Shown one piece after another: positions 20,036 to 29,157 of a stretch of 34,419 nucleotides of DNA; position 1 is the first letter of the stretch; each line of letters opens with the position of its first letter. Under the pieces are notes generated by a model, which did not search any database, was not told the origin of the DNA, and worked only from the letters and a program-made list of their open reading frames with translations. Both the position numbers and the translations under genes were made by a program. The stretch covers positions 1-34,419 of the forward strand of contig CALAEC010000051.1 in assembly GCA_937890785.1 (NCBI GenBank). Direction: 5' to 3'. Source of the DNA: an uncultured Actinomycetes bacterium. Lineage in GTDB: Bacteria; Actinomycetota; UBA4738; CALAEC01.

Positions 20036-20039
20036 GGGC

Positions 20040-20987
20040 GTGAAGGTGGTGGCGCTCGCCGGCGGCGTCGGCGCCGGGAAGTTCCTCCGCGGGCTGGTGC
20101 GCGCGGTGCCGCCGACCGACGTGACGGCGGTGGTCAACACCGCCGATGACATGACGCTCCACGGACTGCGGATCTGTCCCGACCTCGACTCCGTGACGTA
20201 CTGGCTGGCCGGCCTGGCCGACCGCGACCGCGGATGGGGACGGGCCGGCGAGTCGTTCCGTGCCCTCGAGGAGGTTCGGGGCCTCGGCGGGCCGGCGTGG
20301 TTCGGACTCGGCGACCTCGATCTCGGCGCGCACCTCGTCCGTACGGGGTGGCTGGGCGAGGGGGCATCGCTGTCCGAGGTCACCGCCCGCCTGACCGCGG
20401 CCCTCGGGGTCGGCGTCCGGATCCTCCCGATGTCGGACGAGCCGGTGGCGACCGTGATCGATTCGATGGACGATGACGGTTCGGGCCGCACCGACCCCTT
20501 CCAGGTCTACTGGGTGAAACGGGGGGCCCGGGACGAGGTGAAGGGCGTGCGGTTCGAGGGTATCGCCCGGGCCCGTCCCGCGCCCGGCGTGCTCGAGGCG
20601 ATCGAGGCGGCCGACGCCATCGTTGTCTGCCCCTCGAACCCGGTGGTGAGCGTGGCGCCGATCCTGGCCGTCTCCGGCGTCCGCGACGCCGTGGCGGCCC
20701 GGCGGGAACGGGCCGCAGGGGTGTCCCCGATCGTCGGCGGCGCCCCCGTGGCCGGCATGGCCGATCGCCTGATGCCCGCGGTCGGCCTGGAGGTATCGGC
20801 GCTCGGCGCGGCGTCCGCCTACCGGGGGCTCCTGCACGGCTGGGTGGTCGACGAGCGCGACGCGGATCTCGCGCCGAGGATCGAGAACGTGCTCGGGATG
20901 CGGGTGGCCGTGACCGACACGATCATGACCGACGACGCGGTGGCCGAGCGGGTCGCTACGGCCGCGCTGGAGCTGGCCACCGGATGA
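20040..20987 (+). CDS. fbiA: 2-phospho-L-lactate transferase (CofD/FbiA)
   Basis: VKVVALAGGVGAGKFLRGLVRAVPPTDVTAVVNTADDMTLHGLRICPDLDSVTYWLAGLADRDRGWGRAGE; GTG start at 20040. Confidence 0.96.
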   Translation: MKVVALAGGVGAGKFLRGLVRAVPPTDVTAVVNTADDMTLHGLRICPDLDSVTYWLAGLADRDRGWGRAGESFRALEEVRGLGGPAWFGLGDLDLGAHLVRTGWLGEGASLSEVTARLTAALGVGVRILPMSDEPVATVIDSMDDDGSGRTDPFQVYWVKRGARDEVKGVRFEGIARARPAPGVLEAIEAADAIVVCPSNPVVSVAPILAVSGVRDAVAARRERAAGVSPIVGGAPVAGMADRLMPAVGLEVSALGAASAYRGLLHGWVVDERDADLAPRIENVLGMRVAVTDTIMTDDAVAERVATAALELATG

Positions 20988-22267
20988 GCGTCGAGGTCCT
21001 CCCCGTCGCCGGGGTCCCCGAGGTCGAGCCCGGCGCAGACCTGGCCACGTTGATCGCCGACCGAGCTGCGCTCCGTGACGGCGACGTGGTGGCCGTCACC
21101 CAGAAGGCGGTCTCGAAGGCTGAGGGTCGGCTGGTGCGCGGGAGGAAAGAGGAGTGGGTGGCACGCGAGGCCCGCCGGATCGTGGCCCGCCGGGGCGACC
21201 TGGTCATCGCGGAGACCCAGCACGGCTTCGTGTGCGCAAACGCCGGCGTGGATGCCTCGAACCTCCCCGAAGGCATCCTCTCGCTGCTCCCGGAGGACCC
21301 CGATGGCTCCGCCGCGGCCATCCGGGAGGAGCTCCGGCGCCGGAGCGGAGCCGATGTGGCCGTGGTCGTGACCGACACCTTCGGCCGGCCGTGGCGGCGC
21401 GGCCTGGTCAACGTGGCCATCGGGTGCGCCGGCCTGCCCGCGCTGATCGACCTCCGGGGAACGCCCGACGCGGCGGGCCGCATCCTGGAGGCCACCGTGG
21501 TGGCCCTGGCCGACGAGGTGGCCGCGGCGTCCGGACTGGTCATGGGCAAGGCCGAGGGAGTTCCCGCCGCGGTCGTCCGGGGCGTCAGCACCGATGCCCC
21601 GCCGGGCTGGGCCGCCGACCTGGTGCGCCCGCCCGAGGAGGATCTGTTCCGAACCTCGCCGTTCGACGCCATCGCGGCTCGCCGGACGGTCCGAGCGTTC
21701 GGGCCCGGCTCGGTTCCCCGCGACGTCCTGGTCGAGGCCGTTGGATCCGCGCTCACCGCGCCGGTCCCCCACGGCTCCCGGCTTCGGAGGCGGCCGTGGA
21801 CGTGGGTGGCGCTGGAGACCGTGCCGGCCCGAACCGCCCTGCTGGGAGCCATGGCCGACGCGTGGGTCCGTGACCTCCGGGCGGACGGCACGCCCGACGA
21901 GGTGATCCGTCGGCGCCTGGCCCGGTCCGACGCGCTCATCGGTGCCGCCCCGGTTCTGCTCCTCCCGTTCCTGGCGCTCCAGGGCGCGGACGAGTACGCC
22001 GATCCTCGGAGGCGCACGGCCGAGCGAGACATGTTCGTCCTGGCCACGGGGGCGTCGATCCAGAACCTCCTGCTGGCCCTCCATGCCCGGGGGTTCGGGT
22101 CGGCGTGGATATCGGCGTCGCTGTTCTGCCGGCCCGAGGCCGCGGCGGCGGTGGGGCTCCCGCCGGACCAGCTGGCCATGGGGGTGGTTGCGGCAGGGCC
22201 CCTGCCGGCCGGCGCCCCCCCGCCGCGGCCGCCGATCGAGCCCGGAGCGCACCTCCGCATCGAGTGA
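20984..22267 (+). CDS. fbiB: Coenzyme F420:L-glutamate ligase with C-terminal nitroreductase-fold domain (FbiB)
   Basis: GDVVAVTQKAVSKAEGRLV...ETQHGFVCANAGVDASN...VTDTFGRPWRRGLVNVAIG; C-terminal AARRTVRAFGPGSV...GASIQNLLLALHARGFGSAWISASLF; ATGA overlap with fbiA. Confidence 0.96.
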   Translation: MSVEVLPVAGVPEVEPGADLATLIADRAALRDGDVVAVTQKAVSKAEGRLVRGRKEEWVAREARRIVARRGDLVIAETQHGFVCANAGVDASNLPEGILSLLPEDPDGSAAAIREELRRRSGADVAVVVTDTFGRPWRRGLVNVAIGCAGLPALIDLRGTPDAAGRILEATVVALADEVAAASGLVMGKAEGVPAAVVRGVSTDAPPGWAADLVRPPEEDLFRTSPFDAIAARRTVRAFGPGSVPRDVLVEAVGSALTAPVPHGSRLRRRPWTWVALETVPARTALLGAMADAWVRDLRADGTPDEVIRRRLARSDALIGAAPVLLLPFLALQGADEYADPRRRTAERDMFVLATGASIQNLLLALHARGFGSAWISASLFCRPEAAAAVGLPPDQLAMGVVAAGPLPAGAPPPRPPIEPGAHLRIE

Positions 22268-22289
22268 GGATTGATACAGTGATTGCGTC

Positions 22290-23057
22290 GTGGCCAAGAA
22301 GAAGCGCAAGCGGCGGCGTCCCGACCGGCCGGTGGCCCGAACGGGAACGGCCACCGCCGTCGCCGAAGCCAAGCCGGACGACCGGCCCTCGGCCCGAGCC
22401 GCCCGGAAGGAGCAGGCCCGCCGCGAGCGCGAGCGCCGGATCAAGCAGGCGAAGCGCCGTCAGCGCACCCGCCGCCTGGTCCGGTGGGGTGTGGTGGTGG
22501 CCGTGGCGGGCGGCATCGGGTGGTTCGTGTGGAGCCAGGTCCAGGAGAACCGCCAGCTCGAGGAGCGGGCCGCCGCGGCGGCCGCCCGAGCGGGCATCGG
22601 CGAGGTGGAGGAGCCGAGCGACGAGGGAGCCGGGCACCTCCAGCCGACCGATCCTCCGCCCCAGTACGGCACGGTGCCGGCGGCGTCGGGTCCCCACGCC
22701 GGGGCTCCCCTGCCGGCCGAACCGAAGGTCTACGACCAGCCGGTGCCCGAGGTGGCGGCCGTCCACAACCTGGAGCACGGCTACGTCCTCGTGTACTACC
22801 GGGCGGAGGGCGACGGCGCGCTCCCCGAGCCGGTGCTTTCCGAGCTGGAGGACCTGGTCGAGGGAGAGGCCGAGGTGATCCTGTCTCCCTACGAGAACCT
22901 TCCCGAAGGCACCAACATCGCCTTCGCGGCCTGGACCCGTTTGCAGACCGGCCAGGTGCCCGCGGACGCCGACCCCGACGACGTGGCGCTCGTCGCCCGG
23001 GCGTTCATCGACGAATACCGGAACGGCGCGGCCGCGCCCGAGGCTGAGGTTTCCTAG
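22290..23057 (+). CDS. DUF3105-like membrane-anchored protein
   Basis: Basic N-terminus, one TM (LVRWGVVVAVAGGIGWFVW), then PPQYGTVPAASGPHAGAPLPAEPKVYDQPVPEVAAVHNLEHGYVLVYYR typical of DUF3105; GTG start. Confidence 0.85.
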   Translation: MAKKKRKRRRPDRPVARTGTATAVAEAKPDDRPSARAARKEQARRERERRIKQAKRRQRTRRLVRWGVVVAVAGGIGWFVWSQVQENRQLEERAAAAAARAGIGEVEEPSDEGAGHLQPTDPPPQYGTVPAASGPHAGAPLPAEPKVYDQPVPEVAAVHNLEHGYVLVYYRAEGDGALPEPVLSELEDLVEGEAEVILSPYENLPEGTNIAFAAWTRLQTGQVPADADPDDVALVARAFIDEYRNGAAAPEAEVS

Positions 23058-24655
23058 CCGAACCGCACCCGGCAGCCGCCGGTGCAGGTGATCGTCCCGC
23101 CGTCGAACCAGCCCCGCTGGCCGCCCCGGATCCGCCGGATCCGGTACGGGAGCCGGAGCCGCGAGGCATGGCCGCCGGCGTTCAGGTACGCGTTCAGCAT
23201 CGCTCCCCGGAGCCACGCCGCCGTGTCGCGCTTCAGGTGCTCGTAGATCCGGCCCTTCACGAACGTCTGGAGCCGTCCGCCCCGGATCCTCCGCTGGCCA
23301 CCGGTGGCCCGACCGGGCCGGCACCCCGCGGCGTCGTACGCCTGGCGGATCTCCCCGCGGATGTTGAGGTTCCTGTTCACCGAGAACCGCGTGTCCTTGA
23401 GCGTGAGCCCGCTGCGGATGTCCCACCCCTCGAGGACGCGGCTCCCCTTCGAGCCGACCACGGTCACCCGGGTCACCCGTCCCGACACGCCGAGCTGCCA
23501 GTCGGAGAATCCCGTGATGCCGCCGACGTCGCCCGTGTAGGGCTTCAGGGCGGCTGTAACGTGGCCCGGGTCGAACGAAGCCTGCCAGAACCGACTGGGG
23601 TTGGCCGCGGTGTCGTCCGCCGGGTCGCACACGCCGCGGAGGTATGGGAGCGGGGTGGACCCCGGCCACACCTTCTCGATGTCCTCGGTGTAGCCCCCGC
23701 TCGACGAGCTGTACGCGGCGTAGATGGGGGCTCCCTGGTAGGTCGCCACGATCCGCTCGGTGTCCCGGACCGCGCCGGCCCACCGGTCGCCGCCGGCGGC
23801 CGCGAGCTTGTCCCAGCCCACGTAGTTCTGATCCGCCACGGTGGAGAACACGTCGCACCCGCAGCCCGCCCGCATCCCCCCGGCAAGTCGCCAGTACGCG
23901 TACGTCCGGGCGGCGATGGCCTGCGCACCGAGCGCGGCCTTCGGCCACGAGCTCGGCACCTCGGCGATCCCCAGCACGTACTCCTCGATCGGCATCACCG
24001 CGACCAGGTGGCCCTGGCCCTCACCGGCGACCTCGAACCGGAGGAGGCCGTGGCCGATCTCGTGGCCCCAGTCCGCCACGCGGACGCGGGCGTCGGCCTC
24101 CCGGATGGCGATCACGGGATCGGTCGGGCCGCCCCACGCGGTGTCGCCGACGAGGGTGCCGTCGGGACGGATGATCCGGAACCGCCTGTCGGCGGTGACC
24201 TCGAGGGTTCGGCGCGAGCCCGCGGGCACCGTCTCGATCGCCTGGCCGCTCTGGAGCGACAGCGCGAATCCACCGTTGGCTGCGATCAGCCTCACGCTCC
24301 CTACGGCCTGGAGGAGCCCCACCCGGATGTCGGGGCGGGCCGGCTGCTTCGGCCCCACGTCCACCTTCGAGTAGTAATGCCGAACGATCCGCGTGGCCTC
24401 CCACCCCTGCTGGGCCAGACCCAGCATCCCGAACTGGCCCATGCCGAGGCCGTGGCCGTAGCCGGAGCCATGGAAGGTGAAGCCGCCGGCCGGCCGCTTC
24501 GGGCCGGCCGCTACTGGGACCGCCGCCAGGAGCGCCAGCCCCAGGGCAGCGGCCGCGAGCGACATCGAGCGTCTCCTCATCGCGTGGGTCACTCGTGGCG
24601 ACCGTTCGGTAGCACCATCGACGCGGCGCCCGGATCGGTTGAGCCGGCCGTTCAC
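23054..24655 (-). CDS. SpoIID/LytB-domain protein (secreted)
   Basis: GFTFHGSGYGHGLGMGQFGMLGLAQQGWEATRIVRHYYSKV...LVAVMPIEEYVLGIAEVPSSWPKAALGAQAIAARTYAYWR...YSSSSGGYTEDIEKVWPGSTPLPYLRGV; start GTG 24655 (GTGA overlap) or ATG 24580 (canonical signal peptide). Confidence 0.9.
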   Translation of the reverse strand: MNGRLNRSGRRVDGATERSPRVTHAMRRRSMSLAAAALGLALLAAVPVAAGPKRPAGGFTFHGSGYGHGLGMGQFGMLGLAQQGWEATRIVRHYYSKVDVGPKQPARPDIRVGLLQAVGSVRLIAANGGFALSLQSGQAIETVPAGSRRTLEVTADRRFRIIRPDGTLVGDTAWGGPTDPVIAIREADARVRVADWGHEIGHGLLRFEVAGEGQGHLVAVMPIEEYVLGIAEVPSSWPKAALGAQAIAARTYAYWRLAGGMRAGCGCDVFSTVADQNYVGWDKLAAAGGDRWAGAVRDTERIVATYQGAPIYAAYSSSSGGYTEDIEKVWPGSTPLPYLRGVCDPADDTAANPSRFWQASFDPGHVTAALKPYTGDVGGITGFSDWQLGVSGRVTRVTVVGSKGSRVLEGWDIRSGLTLKDTRFSVNRNLNIRGEIRQAYDAAGCRPGRATGGQRRIRGGRLQTFVKGRIYEHLKRDTAAWLRGAMLNAYLNAGGHASRLRLPYRIRRIRGGQRGWFDGGTITCTGGCRVRFG

Positions 24656-25674
24656 GCGGGGGCCACGACGTCGCCGGCGGATACCCTCGAGCCCAGCACC
24701 CGAGCCCCCTCCTCGACCCGGGCCCGCTCGCCGAGCACGGCGTCGCGGACCTCGGCGCCGGCACCGACCTCGCTGCCAGGCCCCAGGATCGAGGTGTTCA
24801 CCCGCGCGTCGCGGCCCACCCTCACGTCGGCGTGGAGGATGGACCGGTCGACCTCGGCCCCGGCGGCCACCACGGCGGCCCGGCCCATGACGACGTGCGG
24901 CCCCACCGAGGCCCCGGGCTCCACCCGGGCGCCGGGGGCCAGCGTTGGGCGGGCCGCGCCCCGATACTCGGCGATCCGGCCGTCGAGCGCGTCGGCGTGT
25001 GCGCGGAGGTACGCCTCGGGCGTGCCGAGGTCGAGCCAGTACCCTCCCGCGACGGTGGCGTACACCGGCTCGCCCCGGGCGATCAGGTCCGGGTAGGTCT
25101 CCCGCTCGATCGACACCATCCGTCCGGGCGGCACCTCCGACAGCGCCTCGGGCTCCAGGACGTAGACGCCGGCGTTGATGGCCGCGGCCACGGGCTGCGC
25201 CGGCTTCTCCCGGAACGCCACGACGCGGCCGTCGGCCTCGGTCTCAACCAGGCCGAAGGGTCGAGCGTCCTCGACGCGGTGGAGCGCGATCGTGGCCACC
25301 GCACCGCGCGTCCGGTGCGCCTCGGCGAGCGCGCCCAGGTCCATGTCGGTGAGGATGTCGCCGTTCAGGGCCAGGAAGGTCCCGTCGAGGAGCTCACGGG
25401 CGCCGGCGATCGCCCCGGCGGTGCCCAGCGGCTCGGCCTCGGTGATCCACCGAACCGCGGGAGCGCGTCCGGCCCGGGTCTCCAGGAACGCGTGGAACAC
25501 GGCTTCGAGGTATGGCGAGGAGCACACCACCTCGTCGACGCCGTGCTCGGCGAGGTGATCGAGCACGTGGTCGAGGAAGGGGCGGTTCATGAACGGGACC
25601 AGCGGTTTCGGGATCGTCTCCGTGAGGGGGCGCAGCCGGGTCCCCTCGCCACCCACCAGTACGACAGCCTTCAC
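24652..25674 (-). CDS. Sugar-nucleotidyltransferase (mannose-1-phosphate guanylyltransferase-like) with left-handed beta-helix tail
   Basis: VKAVVLVGGEGTRLRPLTETIPKPLVPFMNRPFLDHVLDHL...LALNGDILTDMDL...GGYWLDLGTPEAYLRAH...hexapeptide repeats. Confidence 0.9.
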   Translation of the reverse strand: MKAVVLVGGEGTRLRPLTETIPKPLVPFMNRPFLDHVLDHLAEHGVDEVVCSSPYLEAVFHAFLETRAGRAPAVRWITEAEPLGTAGAIAGARELLDGTFLALNGDILTDMDLGALAEAHRTRGAVATIALHRVEDARPFGLVETEADGRVVAFREKPAQPVAAAINAGVYVLEPEALSEVPPGRMVSIERETYPDLIARGEPVYATVAGGYWLDLGTPEAYLRAHADALDGRIAEYRGAARPTLAPGARVEPGASVGPHVVMGRAAVVAAGAEVDRSILHADVRVGRDARVNTSILGPGSEVGAGAEVRDAVLGERARVEEGARVLGSRVSAGDVVAPA

Positions 25675-26528
25675 GACGGCCGCCGTCCCGACAGGGCCGA
25701 CATCCACAGCGCCCGAAGCCACAGCGCCGCGCGAACGAACGGCTTGAGGAGCACGGCGCCGCCGCGAGCGCGATGCTTCGAGAAGTACCGGTAGATGCTG
25801 TCCGAGTGGGCGAACGCCATCCGCCCGCGCTGGCCGAGCGTGGACACCCCGATCTGGTGCACCACCTCGAGCTCGGGCGAGAACAGCACCTGCCAGCCCG
25901 CCCGGCGGAGCCGGGTGCACAGGTCGACGTCCTCGACGTACATGAAGTACCCCTGGTCGAACGCTCCCACCGCCTCGAGGGCCTCGCGCCGAAGCAGCAT
26001 GGCCGACCCCGACACCCATTCGACCTCTCTCTCGGTGGCCCGGTCCCAGTCGGCCATGGTGTAGGAGCGGGTCCACGGGTTCCTCCGCCACACCGGGCCG
26101 AGGAACGCGTGGGCCAGTGCCTCCCCGAGCCGGGGCACGCGGCGGGCCGACGGCTGGATCGAACCGTCGGGGTTCCGGACCAGCACCCCGATGGCCCCGG
26201 CCTGGGGCCGCTCGCGGGCCACCTTGACCAACGCTTCCAGGGAGCCGCCCACCACCTCGGCGTCCGGGTTCAGCAGCAGGATCATCGGGGCCTCGGTGGC
26301 GGCGATCCCCTGGTTCGCGGCCCGGGCGAACCCGCGGTTGTCCGGGTTCCGGATCAGCCGAACCCCCGCCGGCGAGGCCCGCTCCGCGCTGCCATCCGAC
26401 GAGGCGTTGTCGACCACCACGATCTCGGTTCCGAGCTCACCGGCCGACGAGGCGATCGAGGCGATGCACCGGGCCAGGTAGTCGCCGGTGTTGTGGTTGA
26501 CGACGACGATGGCCAGGTCGGGATCCAT
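25671..26528 (-). CDS. Family-2 glycosyltransferase (rhamnosyltransferase-like)
   Basis: MDPDLAIVVVNHNTGDYLARCIASIASSAGELGTEIVVVDNASSDGSAER...LLLNPDAEVVGGSLEALV...GSAMLLRREALEAVGAFDQGYFMYVEDVDLCTRLRRAGW. Confidence 0.92.
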   Translation of the reverse strand: MDPDLAIVVVNHNTGDYLARCIASIASSAGELGTEIVVVDNASSDGSAERASPAGVRLIRNPDNRGFARAANQGIAATEAPMILLLNPDAEVVGGSLEALVKVARERPQAGAIGVLVRNPDGSIQPSARRVPRLGEALAHAFLGPVWRRNPWTRSYTMADWDRATEREVEWVSGSAMLLRREALEAVGAFDQGYFMYVEDVDLCTRLRRAGWQVLFSPELEVVHQIGVSTLGQRGRMAFAHSDSIYRYFSKHRARGGAVLLKPFVRAALWLRALWMSALSGRRPS

Positions 26529-26534
26529 CAGCCG

Positions 26535-26999
26535 TCAGGCGTGCGGCGTCCTCGACACCAGCACGATGCCGGTGGCGATCAGGAGGACTCCGGCCCACCG
26601 AAGCCCAGGCACCGGGACCTTCAGGATCAGTTGATCGAACAGCACGATGATGATGTAGGTCAGCGCGGCGAACGGATAGGCGAACGACAGCGATACCCGG
26701 GAGAGGACCACGATCCACACCGCCGCCGAGATGGCGAACAGGATCAGCCCCGCCCACACGAACGGCTCGCGCGCCACGCGGAGCGCCGAGGTGGCGGGCT
26801 CGCTCAGCACGATGCCGGAGTGGCCGCCCTTGGTGACCCGGTCGACGCCATACTTCAACGTCAGCTGGGCGGTCGCGGCGAGCAGTACAGAAACGATGAT
26901 GAACAGGATCAGCACGGGCCTCCTCCTCGTCCGTTCCCCGGGTAGCGCCGGGGGCTCGTAGTCGATGTCGAGCGGGTTGATGTGTTCGGGCCCCGTCAT
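26535..26999 (-). CDS. EamA/SMR-like small membrane protein, possible lipid-linked sugar flippase subunit
   Basis: Four hydrophobic segments; TAQLTLKYGVDRV... FAYPFAALTYIIIVLFDQLIL..VPGLRWAGVLLIATGIVLVSR. Confidence 0.8.
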   Translation of the reverse strand: MTGPEHINPLDIDYEPPALPGERTRRRPVLILFIIVSVLLAATAQLTLKYGVDRVTKGGHSGIVLSEPATSALRVAREPFVWAGLILFAISAAVWIVVLSRVSLSFAYPFAALTYIIIVLFDQLILKVPVPGLRWAGVLLIATGIVLVSRTPHA

Positions 27000-27982
27000 C
27001 GTCGCAGGGCCCGGTCCGAGGTGACCGCGGCCATGGCCCGAGCCAGGGCGGCGTCGTCCTCGACCACCACGTCGTCGGGGCCGGCTTGCTCGGGCAGCCC
27101 GCCCACCGAGGTGACGATGGCGGGGACGCCGAGGGACTGGGCCCGGGCCAGCGCCCCGCTGGACCAGGACCGGCGATACGGCAGGACCACGGCGTCGGCC
27201 GCGGCCACCCAGACGTCGAGCTCCTCCTCGTCCAGGTAGCGCTCCACCAGCTCGATTCGTTCGGCTCGCCCGGCCAGGGCTCGGAGCCGCTCCAGGTACG
27301 CCAGGTTCCGCGGCGTCCCGTCCTTGACCGAGCCGACCACGTACAGCCGACCGGCCGAGCCGAGGGCCGCGGCGGCCCGCTCGGCGCCCTTGTCCGGGTG
27401 GATGAAGCCGGTGATGACGAAGACCGGCTCGCCCTCCGGCAGGCCGAGCCGAGCCCGGGCCTCGAGGCGGGACGGCCTGGCGGCGACCCGGATGCCGTCA
27501 CGGTGGTCGACGAGCCGGGACCGCACCCGGACGCCGTACTCGCGCTGGAGCCGGTCTCGCTCGGCCGCCGTGTGGAACAGCAGCACTGGCGCCGCCCGGA
27601 ACGCCGCGGCCAGCAGGACGTAATCGGGCCGCCACCGCCGCGGCGGGTCGGCCTCGTGGATCAGCACCTCGGTCTGCCGCCGGCGCACAGAGAGCCACCA
27701 GAGCGACAGCGACGTGACCACCTTGGAGAGGGGCGCCCGGGGCCGGTAGTACAGGGCCGGCTGGAAGTGCACCACGATCCGGTCCGCGTCCCGTCCCAGC
27801 CGGACCGCGTCGCGGAACGGCCGGCCGCCGAAGAACGGCACGCGCACGTCGCCATTGCCGTCCGGCGGTGAGAGCACCGTGACCCGATCCCCCTGCGCGC
27901 GCAGCCGCTCGACCTGGGCCGCGGCGTATGCGCCGATCCCACAGTGGCGAGGCGGGAAGGACGAGACCACCACGGCGCGCAC
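26996..27982 (-). CDS. Family-4-type glycosyltransferase
   Basis: VRAVVVSSFPPRHCGIGAYAAAQVERLRAQGDRVTVLSPP...VITGFIHPDKGAERAAAAL...VVLPYRRSWSSGALARAQSLGVPAIVTSVGGLPE; GTG start shares G with the upstream TAG. Confidence 0.88.
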   Translation of the reverse strand: MRAVVVSSFPPRHCGIGAYAAAQVERLRAQGDRVTVLSPPDGNGDVRVPFFGGRPFRDAVRLGRDADRIVVHFQPALYYRPRAPLSKVVTSLSLWWLSVRRRQTEVLIHEADPPRRWRPDYVLLAAAFRAAPVLLFHTAAERDRLQREYGVRVRSRLVDHRDGIRVAARPSRLEARARLGLPEGEPVFVITGFIHPDKGAERAAAALGSAGRLYVVGSVKDGTPRNLAYLERLRALAGRAERIELVERYLDEEELDVWVAAADAVVLPYRRSWSSGALARAQSLGVPAIVTSVGGLPEQAGPDDVVVEDDAALARAMAAVTSDRALRR

Positions 27983-29157
27983 TACAGCCGCTCCACCCGG
28001 GTCTCCACGGGGATGAAGATCTGGGTCTCCTCCATCAGCCCGCCGGCCACGTCGAACACGTACCGCTGGTCGTGCCAGTCGTGGACCACCCGCTCCGATC
28101 GGTCATGGATGCCGACCGTGAGCGAGTACCGTCCATCGGCCAGGGGCAGCGAGCTCATCTCGAAGCCCACCCGCAGCTTCCCCTCGAGCCGGCCGAGGCG
28201 CATCTCCGCGGTCCCGGTCCGGAACACGAACTGGCCGTCCCCGTCGTAGATCACCATCGAGATCACCGGGTCGTCGACGGGGCGGTTGGCCCGAACGTCG
28301 ACCTGGACGGTCAGCTCGCCCCCGGGCGGGACCACCGATGACACGGCCCCCTCCCCGTCGAGCAGCTCCACCCCGGCGATCTCGGCCGCCCGCGTGAGGT
28401 CCCGTCGGGCGAAGCCGATGTGCCGGCGGAGCATGACCAGGCGGTACTCCTTGATCACGTCGGCCACGTCACCCATGGCCCGGATCTGGCCGTGGTCGAG
28501 CATCACGGCGCCGTCACAGATCGCCTGGACCTGTTGGATGGCGTGGGTGACGAACACGATCGTGCGGCCCTCGGCCTGGATCTCCCGGATGCGGCGAAGG
28601 CACTTCCGCTGGAAAGCCTCGTCGCCGACCGCGAGCACCTCGTCGATCAGCAGGATGCTCGGATCCACGTGCACGGCCACGGCGAACCCGAGCCGCACGA
28701 ACATGCCCGACGAGTAGTACTTCACCTGGCTGTCGATGAACTCCTCGAGCTCGGCGAACGCCACGATCTCGTCGAAGTAGAGGTCGGTCTCGTGTCGTGA
28801 CAGGCCCAGGATCGACGCGTTCAGGTACACGTTCTCGCGGCCGGTCAGCTCGGGGTGGAACCCGGCCCCCAGCTCGAGCAGGGCGGCGATCCGGCCTTGC
28901 GTGACGACCCGGCCCTCGGTGGGGCGCAGGATGCCGCCGATGATCTTCAGGAGCGTGGTCTTGCCCGAGCCGTTGGCGCCCACCAGCCCCCAGGTGTTCC
29001 CTTCCGGCACCTCGAAGGCGACGTCGCGCAGGGCCCAGAAGTCCTCGGCCCGGGAACCACGCAGGCGCAGTAGCCGCTCCTTGACACTCGTGGGGCGCTC
29101 GTGGAACAGGCGGAACCGCTTCGAGATCCCCTCGACGGTGATGGCTGCCTGCGGCAC
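27982..29157 (-). CDS. wzt: Polysaccharide ABC exporter ATP-binding protein with C-terminal Wzt-like domain
   Basis: ISKRFRLFHERPTSVKERLL...GLVGANGSGKTTLLKIIGGILRPTEGRV...YYSSGMFVRLGFAVAVHVDPSILLIDEVLAVGDEAFQRKC; about 140-residue C-terminal beta extension; GTG start at 29157. Confidence 0.93.
   Translation of the reverse strand: MPQAAITVEGISKRFRLFHERPTSVKERLLRLRGSRAEDFWALRDVAFEVPEGNTWGLVGANGSGKTTLLKIIGGILRPTEGRVVTQGRIAALLELGAGFHPELTGRENVYLNASILGLSRHETDLYFDEIVAFAELEEFIDSQVKYYSSGMFVRLGFAVAVHVDPSILLIDEVLAVGDEAFQRKCLRRIREIQAEGRTIVFVTHAIQQVQAICDGAVMLDHGQIRAMGDVADVIKEYRLVMLRRHIGFARRDLTRAAEIAGVELLDGEGAVSSVVPPGGELTVQVDVRANRPVDDPVISMVIYDGDGQFVFRTGTAEMRLGRLEGKLRVGFEMSSLPLADGRYSLTVGIHDRSERVVHDWHDQRYVFDVAGGLMEETQIFIPVETRVERL

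Noticed and set aside
17520-20837. ORF-track 1105-aa extension of fbiC upstream of 19997
   Set aside because: The extension is antisense to fbiA and of low-complexity composition; the ATG at 19997 gives the expected FO synthase N-terminus.
23054-24655. SpoIID as evidence of endosporulation
   Set aside because: SpoIID/LytB-domain proteins occur widely in non-sporulating bacteria and no other sporulation genes are in the window.
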